NCBI GenBank assembly: GCA_003116975.1
Contig: BGKB01000201.1
Span: forward strand, 88,687-143,385
From: Aurantiochytrium sp. KH105
Lineage: Eukaryota; Sar; Bigyra; Thraustochytrida; Thraustochytriidae
Length of the DNA stretch: 54,699 nucleotides
Reading direction: 5' to 3'
Positions 39,685-47,397 of the stretch are shown here, in pieces. Below the pieces are notes generated by a model that made no database searches, was not told the DNA's origin, and worked only from the letters and a program-made list of their open reading frames with translations. The position numbers and the translations under genes were made by a program. Each line of letters starts with the position of its first letter. The first letter of the stretch is position 1.

Positions 39685-40271
39685 CCTCGAGCTAGAGCTC
39701 GAGAGTACCTGCCTTGCCTTGCCTTGCCTTGCCTCGCCTCGCTTCCTCGCTCGCGCGATCCCTCTTCCGCTGGTCGCCCGACCGGAGCTGCAGCGGCGGC
39801 GGAAAAGGGCCTGTGCTCGCGCGCGCGCTCGCCGGCTCGCGCGCTCGCTCGTGCGTGCCTTGCTCGCTCGCGCGTGCCTTGCTTGCCTGCTCGCTTGCTT
39901 GCGGGTTTGCCGAGCGAGGGAGCAGCAGCGCTTTGCGGGCGGTAAGCGAGAGAGAGAAATGGGCTCGTGCTCGCCTGCCCGAGTCCAGGGTGTGTGCGGG
40001 CGGCGCGTGCACGTGCTCAGGCCCGGGCCGCGCGTCGTTGGCGCTCGTGCTGAGGGCCCGTGCGCGCGCCGCGCGGCCTCCCATTGTCTGGCTTGTTTTA
40101 CTCTGACTGGCCCACGCTTTCCGTCGCGAGCGCTGAGGACTAGCTGACTGTCCGTCTCGTGAGCGGCCGGCCAGCTGCGGCTGCACGGTTGGCCAGAAGA
40201 TGGAGGGAGTGTCGCGACGCAAATCTGCTCGGCGTGGACGAGAGCGCGGAAGAAGGACAAGGACAAGGAGT
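39685..40271. promoter_or_regulatory. Divergent promoter region with CCTTG repeats
   Basis: Separates the zinc-ribbon gene (reverse) from the micro-protein gene (forward). CCTTG pentamers at 39712-39733 and GC-rich Cys/Arg-biased frames are the only content. The same pentamer recurs at 49896-49940. Confidence 0.4.
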
Positions 40272-40463
40272 ATGGGGGCGAACGAGATCAAGACGCTGCA
40301 AGGTTTTGTGGGTCTGATGGTGTACTGCATGTGTCTCGTCATGATCGTGACCAATGAGCAATGGTCAACGATGGACATTATCGGGTCCTCTGTCGTGTTG
40401 ACACTTGGTACGATTGGCTATGCCTCGCTTCTCGTCATGTCGCAGCGCGCCGAGAGGATTTAG
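40272..40463 (+). CDS. 63-residue two-transmembrane micro-protein
   Basis: From ATG 40272 the protein reads MGANEIKTLQGFVGLMVYCM..., with TM1 about residues 9-27 and TM2 about 36-57, ending in a short charged tail SQRAERI. An in-frame ATG at 40200 would add 24 Arg-rich residues that look like UTR. The length and layout recall small endoplasmic-reticulum subunits, but no specific family is recognised. It is convergent with the DDHD gene, with 207 bp between stops. Its regular hydrophobic pattern and compact position support a real gene. Confidence 0.55.
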   Translation: MGANEIKTLQGFVGLMVYCMCLVMIVTNEQWSTMDIIGSSVVLTLGTIGYASLLVMSQRAERI

Positions 40464-40670
40464 CGATCAAGGGACAGACATCACACTGATTCGCAAGCTG
40501 TACAATTTGAGAAAATGATAAATAAATTGCCATCCGAGTTTGGCCTACGATTTGCGCATCAAGATTTTTTTTTGCTTTTGAGCGTCGTGGTCATTCTTCT
40601 TGCCGTGGAAAAGACAAGACAAGAGAAGAGAAAAGTAAAATAATCTATTGAACATCTGTCACGTGTGTGT

Positions 40671-43600
40671 CTATGACTGGGTATCCTCATCCTGCTTTTC
40701 GTCATCGCCAGTCTGCTGTGCTGGATCAATGGCCTTGTTGCGCACGCTAGTGACAGAACGCCTTGGTAGCATGCCCGAGCTAGAACGCTGACGAGATCGT
40801 GAGGGACTCTCGTCAGATCGTAGTAGAAACGCATACCAAGCAGAGCAACCTTGGACCTCTTTGATCTTGCTCAGCGAGGAGAGATAGCCGTGAAGCTTTT
40901 GCACTTGTCGATTGAGGTAACTGGGCTGAAGCGTTGGAAGAAGCGTGGAGGAAGGCAAGGCCGGCAACACGGGGACGTCGTTGGGCCCGAGCTTGACGTC
41001 AAGCTCTTTTGCCAGATCCTTGGCAAACGTCTTGAAATCGCTATAGCGGCGAACAACATGCGCGCCCTCGTCGCTCTTTGCGACCATGACGTTGATTGTG
41101 TAGCTCGCAAAGGACGAGGTCGTGCCTGGCTCGCGGCAAATGACATAGCCTGTGACAGCGACGGAAAGCTCAACGTCCTCGGAAGCGGCGAGATCGTCGT
41201 CACTCAAGGGCGAGCGCGGAAGATGGAAGGAGCGCTTCTTGATGGAGAGGTCCTCGAAGCGTGCATGTACGCAGTGCTGCGAAACCAATCTATGCCAGCG
41301 CTCGTAAACCCCGTCGCGGGTGAAGCGAATGTTAATGGCGCCACCGCCCGTGTACACGAGACGCAAGAGACGCTGCATGCGCGACCCCTGCACGAGGTGC
41401 ACGGCGGTAAGGTCAATCTGGCGAATGGGTTGCAGCTTGGGTTCTCGCTCAAAGTAGTTGATCGAGTCTGCCCCTCTACGGAGGGCAAACCATTTGGTGC
41501 TTTTGCCTGTCCACTGGGTGCTAACGTTGACAACGAGATTTCCGTAGCGGACAAGATCGAAAAGGTCCGAAGGCGGCTCGTCTTCCTCATCTTCTTCGTT
41601 GTCCTCATTCCCCTCATCCTCATCCTCGGCAGTGTCCTCGTCAAGAGTCCCGTCGGTGAGCGTGCCATTGGTCTCATCTGCAAAATCATCCCTGCTTTCG
41701 TCTTTTGGTGACATGTCATCGCCGTCGCTGTCCTCGTGCAGAGGCCTGTCACTTGCGTTGGAGGCGTTGCTGGCATCACAATGCGCTGAGTCCGGGGCCG
41801 AGGCGATGCTTCCCATGCGAGATCTTCCTGGAGAACTCGCGCTGGTGCGAATGTTGCTCATGCTGTGTCGTCGCGGGCGATGCTGTTCCTGCTGAGCCTG
41901 TTCCTGCTGAGCCTGTTCCTGCTGAGCCTGTTCCAGGTTGCCCTGGCTATAGAGATATGCTTGCTGGGCCTGCTGAATCCCATCGACCCACCACTGGGCA
42001 ATCGTTTGCGACTTTGCCGAAATGTCGTAGGTAACGGTGCCCTTTGCGCTAGGATCGCGTACCACGAGCATAAAGGCCTCGGAAGGGCACTGCATGGTAG
42101 ATGGCGTCCCAGTGTCTTCGCGCGGAGGCATTTGACCGTCTTTATTGGTGGCGTCCTGTTGCGATGCAATGGATGAGGATGAGGAAGATGATGATGACGA
42201 AGACCAAAACGAGGAGGTGGAAGAGGATGCATTTGTCGGGGTCGTGGACGCCTTGGCATCTCGACCTGATCCCTTGTCCTTGGCAAGGACCTTTACACGA
42301 ATCTGGCAACGATCAAGAGGAATCGAGGTTAATTTGGCCCCAGCAGCTTCTTGCACATCCTTGTCAAAAAGAAACAAGCCGTCGTCTTGGAGAACGCAAA
42401 AACGTTGTGCCCAGAATCCCTTGACAGGGCCTTCTTCCATGACGGGTTCGATGGCGAGCGCAGGGTGCGACAGACTGAGCTGCATGCGACGTGGAGTGAC
42501 GCTTGCTCGGATGCCCCTCTGCTTGTAGAGGAGCAGGATTGGCATGAGCGACTCGCAGAGGGTCATGATGACGCCGAGGGCGAGTGATGTATTGCCCCAG
42601 TATGACGAGTGAGCGCTCGTTGCTGAGGCGAGCTCGACGACCCGCTCGTACCTCGAGGTGGGGAGGCCAAAGTCGATAGGCCGCAGATGCAACTTGGAGC
42701 TACGCGTGGCATCGTCGGGGGTGAAGTGGAAGAGCTCGGCAAACTTGAGAAGGATTTCCTCGAGACTGAGGCTATCGACCTCGGATGCGTGCGGAAGCGT
42801 GACAGTGACGCCGGTGGCCTCGACCTGTTCGCGGATCTGCTTTCGCTTCTCTTCGCCCTCGAGATCTTCCTTGGCGTCGGTGCCGCTTTCGTTCTCGGCT
42901 TTAGCTTTTTTGTCTTGGTTGAGCTTTTTCTCGACGAGAAGAGGTCCGAGCCGCCAGGCCACGGGGTCGTTGATGTGAAAGAGATTGACGACGCGCACGC
43001 TCTCGGGAAGGAAGTATGAGGGTATATAAGTTCCCCCGTCGTCAAAGAGGTCTCCGCGGCAAAGGTGCATGTATGCGAGTGGAGATCCAGCCAGAAAAAA
43101 CACATTGACGTCAAAGTCGAGACGTGGAGTGCGGATGTCCTTTCGGCAGCGCGAGAGAAGATCGAAGATGATAATGGATCCCAATGAGTGCGCAAAGATG
43201 GAGACGGGGCCGGTGAAGCCGGGGTGGGTCTCCTTGAAGGACTTGAACTTTTCGTTGAGCTGCCACGCGACGCTGTCAATGATGCTTTGCCCGTAGCGCT
43301 GCGACCAGTAGAGTAGGCCGTCGGTCATGGCCTCGGTGACAAATTCGCGCAAAGAGGCAATGCCCTCGGGTGCGGCCTCCTTGAGGACCTCTTCGACGTT
43401 GCATGACTCGCGGAGGGGCTCGTGCCATTCGATGCTCTCAAAGTTAATCATCATGGGCAGGTTCTTGAGTGCGCCGCTCGGTCCGAGGATTTCGTAGAAT
43501 TTGCTTTTGAAATCGTAAAAGCCGCCCGAGAGCTCGCCGTAAGATCCGTCCCAGGACATGCTGGCATCTTTGAAGTCATGATGCTTGCCAATGCCGTGTA

Positions 43601-44162
43601 CGACAAGCACAAGATGGTGCGCCTCGCGGAGCGAGATTTGCATGTCGTCCGGAAAGGTGTTGGAGGTTTGCGTTTGGGCCGGAGCCGGAGTCTCCTCACT
43701 GGCCGCGAGTTGCTCCTGCTGTTCGTCGTGTTGCTGCAGCATTTCAAAGTGCGGCTTCAGGTCCTCGAGCCAAACGTTGGGGAGGACACCACCATTGCAG
43801 TCTGACGTGCTCCGCGCGAGGCGCACTGGTGGTGGTGTCGGCGGCAGCGCGGCATCGTCTTGGTTCGCGGTATCGTTACCGTCGCCGTTTTGGATATCTG
43901 CCTCTACGTCAGTTTTGACGGCGTCAGGAGCAGGGTGCTGGGGTGGTTGTTGTCGGCCAGCGCGTTCACTCTCTTCGGGTTGTTTGCCGAGACTGATCTC
44001 AGCCGCTGTTTGGAGGCCCGCGTCGCGCCGCAGGTCCTCGAGCGTCTCGAGGAGATCGACTTGAAGGCTCTGCGCATCGGGCGTGGCACGGACGCTGTGT
44101 GCCTGCACAATGGCTTGGAGTCGTTCGAGTGCGAGCGAGACGCTCGCCTTGTCCTCCGCCAT
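40671..44162 (-). CDS. DDHD-domain phospholipase A1 with PH and PX domains
   Basis: 1163 residues from ATG 44162 (MAEDKASVSLALE...); an ATG at 44261 would add 33 residues. The catalytic half begins with LVLVVHGIGKH near residue 180 and continues with the serine-hydrolase elbow AHSLGS (Ser at about 324; the usual form is GHSLG). The DDHD region follows (FFLAGSPLAYMHL, FHINDPVAWRLGPL, SAHSSYWGN). A PH-like segment comes next (GFWAQRFCVLQDDGLFLFD, about 587), then a Gln-rich linker, an acidic stretch, a second PH-like domain (WFALRRGADSINYFE, near 890) and a PX domain (about 1000-1110, with RRYSDFKTF). DDHD enzymes cleave the sn-1 chain of phosphatidic acid and related lipids at Golgi/ER membranes. 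PH and PX would target phosphoinositides. Confidence 0.9.
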   Translation of the reverse strand: MAEDKASVSLALERLQAIVQAHSVRATPDAQSLQVDLLETLEDLRRDAGLQTAAEISLGKQPEESERAGRQQPPQHPAPDAVKTDVEADIQNGDGNDTANQDDAALPPTPPPVRLARSTSDCNGGVLPNVWLEDLKPHFEMLQQHDEQQEQLAASEETPAPAQTQTSNTFPDDMQISLREAHHLVLVVHGIGKHHDFKDASMSWDGSYGELSGGFYDFKSKFYEILGPSGALKNLPMMINFESIEWHEPLRESCNVEEVLKEAAPEGIASLREFVTEAMTDGLLYWSQRYGQSIIDSVAWQLNEKFKSFKETHPGFTGPVSIFAHSLGSIIIFDLLSRCRKDIRTPRLDFDVNVFFLAGSPLAYMHLCRGDLFDDGGTYIPSYFLPESVRVVNLFHINDPVAWRLGPLLVEKKLNQDKKAKAENESGTDAKEDLEGEEKRKQIREQVEATGVTVTLPHASEVDSLSLEEILLKFAELFHFTPDDATRSSKLHLRPIDFGLPTSRYERVVELASATSAHSSYWGNTSLALGVIMTLCESLMPILLLYKQRGIRASVTPRRMQLSLSHPALAIEPVMEEGPVKGFWAQRFCVLQDDGLFLFDKDVQEAAGAKLTSIPLDRCQIRVKVLAKDKGSGRDAKASTTPTNASSSTSSFWSSSSSSSSSSSIASQQDATNKDGQMPPREDTGTPSTMQCPSEAFMLVVRDPSAKGTVTYDISAKSQTIAQWWVDGIQQAQQAYLYSQGNLEQAQQEQAQQEQAQQEQHRPRRHSMSNIRTSASSPGRSRMGSIASAPDSAHCDASNASNASDRPLHEDSDGDDMSPKDESRDDFADETNGTLTDGTLDEDTAEDEDEGNEDNEEDEEDEPPSDLFDLVRYGNLVVNVSTQWTGKSTKWFALRRGADSINYFEREPKLQPIRQIDLTAVHLVQGSRMQRLLRLVYTGGGAINIRFTRDGVYERWHRLVSQHCVHARFEDLSIKKRSFHLPRSPLSDDDLAASEDVELSVAVTGYVICREPGTTSSFASYTINVMVAKSDEGAHVVRRYSDFKTFAKDLAKELDVKLGPNDVPVLPALPSSTLLPTLQPSYLNRQVQKLHGYLSSLSKIKEVQGCSAWYAFLLRSDESPSRSRQRSSSGMLPRRSVTSVRNKAIDPAQQTGDDEKQDEDTQS

Positions 44163-44360
44163 GATGTCGTCTGATTGTCTCGCGCTGGCAATCCAATGCC
44201 TCGCGCTCCGCGCTCCTGCCCCTCCAATCGCACGAATAGAGTTTGAAGCGCAGCGCGGCATCGACTATAACGAGGGCAGGTCGGGCTATAAAAAAAAAAT
44301 TAAAAATTGTCCCATTCTCATGACGCGCACAAGGTCTGACGCACAGTATAGTAGTAGGCC

Positions 44361-44684
44361 AAACACACGATGGCCAAAAAGAACAAAGAGGACCTCAGCT
44401 GCCAGGGGCGGGCACGTAGCGACGACGATCGTATTTGTCGGCATGAGCATTTGGAGAAAGAAGGGTGAAATCAAGCCATGAAACAAAGGCAGATTGACAA
44501 GAGGAATAAAATATCCTCTTGCCCCAAAAGACTCCGAAACATGATGGCGAAAAAAAAGAAGAAGCGATCTCGGCTGTCATGGGCGGGCACGCAGCGACGA
44601 TGACTGTATTGGTCGGCATGAACATTTGGAGACAGAAGGATAAAGCAAGCCATGAAAGAAACGCAGATTGACAGAGGAATAATA
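44361..44684. repeat. Tandem duplication of about 150 bp, period 175 bp, 3' of the decarboxylase gene
   Basis: Segment 44361-44512 recurs as 44537-44684 with roughly four bases in five conserved (shared GGGCGGGCACG, TCGGCATGA, CAAGCCATGAAA, GCAGATTGACA). The second copy ends just before the stop codon of the gene at 44688-45968, so the repeat lies in its 3' region. Short reverse-strand ORFs inside are not supported. Confidence 0.8.
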
Positions 44685-44687
44685 TTT

Positions 44688-45968
44688 CTAGTTGGCCAGA
44701 TCTTCGGGCATGTGCGTGTTGGCAAAAAGACCCTCAATGGTCTCGCCCTCACGAATAAGGGCGTCGTCGGCGCCAGCGTTGCGAAGAAGTACCTCGGGAG
44801 CACGGAGCTTGCCATTGTACTGAAAACCCATGCTGTGAGAGTGAGCACCGGTATCGGCAATGACAAAGAGGTCGCCAACCTGAGCCTGGGGCAAGAGACG
44901 CTTCTTGGCAAACCAATCGTTGTTCTCGCAAAGGGTTCCAACAACGTTGGCCTCCTTTTCTTCCGTACCACGCTCCTCGGCAGTAGGAATGTAAATATGG
45001 TGGTAAGAGTTGTACATGCCGGGGCGCATAAGGTTGGCCATGCAAGCGTCGAGACCGTAATAGGTCTCGTAAGAATTCTTGATGGCCTGGCAACGTGCGA
45101 CAAGAAAGCCATAAGGGCCAGTAATGTAGCGACCGTTCTCCATGTAGAGGTTGGGCCACTTGTCCTTGAAGGCCTCGGGCATGGCGGACTCGAACTTGGC
45201 CTTGAGCTTGGCCACAAGCGAAGGCACGTCGACCTGAGCTTGGTCCGGCTTGTACGCGACACCAAGACCGCCGCCAAGGTTGCAGAATTCAAAGGTGATG
45301 TCGAGCTCTTTATGGAGCTTGTCCATGGTGTCGAGCAGGACGGAGACGGTGTCCATCCAGTAATCTTCATTGAGAACGCAGCTGCCGGTCATCATGTGGA
45401 TACCGAAACGCGTGGCGCCAGCTTCCTTGGCCTTGCGGTAAGCCTCCACGATTTGAAAAGGAGGGACACCGAACTTGGCGTTGGGTCCACCGAGCACGTT
45501 GCTGGCGGTCTCGGAGTCGGTGCGACCGAGCCCCGGGTTGAGACGAAAGGAGATGAGATCCGGGCACTTGCCGCGGGCTTCGACCATGGCGTCGACGAGG
45601 GAGACGTCGTCGAGGTTGACGATGGCGCCTTGATCAAAAGCAATGCCAAGGTCCTTCTTGGAGGTGTAGTTAGAGGTGTACATTGTCATTTCACCGGGGA
45701 CTCCGAGCTTTTTGGCAATGTACAGCTCGGAGGTGGAGGAGCAGTCGAGACCAAAGCCCTCGTTGACGAGGAGCTTGAGGATGGCCGGGTTTGGGAGCGC
45801 CTTGACAGCGAAGAACTGCTTGAACGAGGGAAACTCGCTGCGGAAGTTCTTGAGCAGCGCGCGAGCGTTCTCGACGATGGCGTCGCCGTCGTAGAGCTGG
45901 AGTGGCGTGCCATACTTTTCCACCAGCTCCTCGAGCCTCTTTACGCTCACGGGCGAGGGGCGCGGCAT
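44688..45968 (-). CDS. lysA: Diaminopimelate-decarboxylase-type PLP enzyme
   Basis: 426 residues from ATG 45968 (MPRPSPVSVKRLEELVEKYG). It belongs to the group IV (alanine-racemase-fold) decarboxylases. PLP lysine 56 is in FAVKALPNP; DCSSTSEL and NLDDVSLVDA follow. FGIHMMTGSCV, FCNLGGGLGVAY and ENGRYITGPYG make the phosphate site, and CENND (Cys at about 345) with ADTGAHSHSMGFQYNG completes the second active-site half. The overall pattern is closer to diaminopimelate decarboxylase, which makes L-lysine, than to ornithine decarboxylase. An alternative ATG at 46178 adds a 70-residue extension through a poly-Ser stretch encoded by a CTG/CAG run, which might be a targeting peptide. I prefer 45968 because the enzyme fold begins there. 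Confidence 0.85.
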   Translation of the reverse strand: MPRPSPVSVKRLEELVEKYGTPLQLYDGDAIVENARALLKNFRSEFPSFKQFFAVKALPNPAILKLLVNEGFGLDCSSTSELYIAKKLGVPGEMTMYTSNYTSKKDLGIAFDQGAIVNLDDVSLVDAMVEARGKCPDLISFRLNPGLGRTDSETASNVLGGPNAKFGVPPFQIVEAYRKAKEAGATRFGIHMMTGSCVLNEDYWMDTVSVLLDTMDKLHKELDITFEFCNLGGGLGVAYKPDQAQVDVPSLVAKLKAKFESAMPEAFKDKWPNLYMENGRYITGPYGFLVARCQAIKNSYETYYGLDACMANLMRPGMYNSYHHIYIPTAEERGTEEKEANVVGTLCENNDWFAKKRLLPQAQVGDLFVIADTGAHSHSMGFQYNGKLRAPEVLLRNAGADDALIREGETIEGLFANTHMPEDLAN

Positions 45969-45984
45969 CTTGTCGCTCCTACCT

Positions 45985-45986
<2 letters not shown>

Positions 45987-46066
<80 letters not shown>
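45987..46066. repeat. (CTG)n microsatellite, about 27 units
   Basis: A pure run of CTG triplets 18 bp upstream of the decarboxylase ATG at 45968. It would be read as poly-Ser if translation starts at 46178, and is 5' UTR otherwise. Length variation here could affect expression. Confidence 0.95.
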
Positions 46067-46067
<1 letters not shown>

Positions 46068-46700
46068 TCCTCCTTTCCGATCTGCTGGGTCTTGCCCTCG
46101 TGCACGCCCAACAAGCGCGCGTCCCTCGCTGGCTTGTTCCCGCGCCGCCGCTTGCCTGATCCACCTTCCACTGGCCATGGTGGCTGGATGGTTGCTAGGC
46201 GCTCCCGATACAAGTGGACTTTCCGCGATACCCGACTTGCCCTCGCGCCAGACCAAACAGTAAAAGCAACCATGGCAAGTGACAGTGACTGGCGGCAGCC
46301 AGCCAGCTGAGGCTGGCTGGCATCAATGGGGCCGTGGTGGCAATGCGACTGTGGCAAATGAACTTTCCGCCATAACCCGACTTGCCCGCGGCGGATTCCA
46401 GTGGTGGGAGGAGAGGACGGCCGGGAAATTCGGATGAACCGGCTAAATATGTGATGCGGAGGAGTTTCGCCGCTGCAGCCCGCGCTGCGAGAGAGAGAGA
46501 GAGAGAGGAGCGGGCAGAAGGCGCAGAAGAAGGAGCTGCAGAGCGACTGCGAGCGGGCGGAGGAGGACGCGGCGCGCGAGGCAGGAGGCTCGGTCGTGCA
46601 CGGGGAGGTCGAGAGCCTCTAGCGTATCGACGTGAAGAGAAGAGAAGAGCCGGGCCGAGCCGAGCCGGGGAGGAAAAGAAAAGAGGTCAGGCAGGGCAAG
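46067..46700. promoter_or_regulatory. Divergent promoter region, decarboxylase / NDUFA6
   Basis: Holds the promoters for both flanking genes. Two similar blocks CTTTCCGC-GATA/CATA-CCCGACTTGCCC occur at 46217-46241 and 46363-46387 and may be shared elements. GA-repeats at 46491-46508. No supported gene. Confidence 0.4.
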
Positions 46701-47051
46701 ATGGCGTCTGCGGCGACGGCTGTGCGCAAGGCGCGCGTGGTGGACCTGTACAGGCGGTGCCTGCGCGAGATCCCGCGGACGATCACGATCTTTGACATGG
46801 ACATGACAGAGAAGGAGGTGCGTAGCCGCGTGCGCGGGCTCTTCCGCAAGCACGATAGCGTCACAGACCCAAGGGCCGTGGACGAGCTCCTTCTCAAGGG
46901 TGAGCTCGATCTCGAGGAGACTGTGAACGTGTGGAAGCAAAAGACCCAGCTGTCGCGCATGCTTGGCACGGACTCGGAGCCTACGCCAGTGATCGAGAGG
47001 TACGAGAAGGACTCGGTCTTTCTGCGCAGCTTTTACGCTGGCCACCTCTAG
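46701..47051 (+). CDS. NDUFA6: NDUFA6 / LYRM6 complex I accessory subunit
   Basis: 116 residues from ATG 46701. The LYR motif is clear (VVDLYRRCLREIPRTI), followed by a Phe/Asp-rich joint (TIFDMDMTEKEVRSRVRGLF) and a third helix LDLEETVNVWKQKTQLSRML. Length and order match the NDUFA6 (B14) subunit of mitochondrial complex I, which binds the acyl carrier protein through the LYR fold. No cleavable presequence is needed. The frame extends upstream by 23 codons, from a non-ATG start, through low-complexity Arg/Glu sequence. Confidence 0.9.
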   Translation: MASAATAVRKARVVDLYRRCLREIPRTITIFDMDMTEKEVRSRVRGLFRKHDSVTDPRAVDELLLKGELDLEETVNVWKQKTQLSRMLGTDSEPTPVIERYEKDSVFLRSFYAGHL

Positions 47052-47397
47052 ATTTGCACACGGTTTGCCAGCACCGAACCCCGTCATCGGTTGTCTTTCG
47101 TCACGTCGCCCCCGCACTCCATTCATTGTGCGTGCGTGCCTAGTACCAATACACGCGTGAACGACGGCCACGCAATGCTTTGGCTTGCTTGAATTGCTTG
47201 CTTGTTAAAGACAAAAAAAAATTTCGTCATGCTGCTTGATACGAGATTTCGAATGAGAAAAAGGAAGGCTAGCTAAAGATGGTGGTTACTTATTTTTCGA
47301 AAAAAGGTAAGAGGGGGGTCAGCGTTTGCCGCAAAAATGCAAAGTCTTTTTTTGCACGGTGACGGGCGTTCAGGGCCAAAGATGACGGCTTTTCTTG
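47052..47397. other. Convergent 3' intergenic region
   Basis: Between the NDUFA6 stop and the helicase stop. Contains an A9 run near 47213 and T-rich stretches on both strands. No gene seen. Confidence 0.4.

Noticed and set aside
44652..46310. 552-codon forward ORF opposite the decarboxylase
   Set aside because: Shadow of the reverse-strand gene; poly-Ala part is the CTG run.
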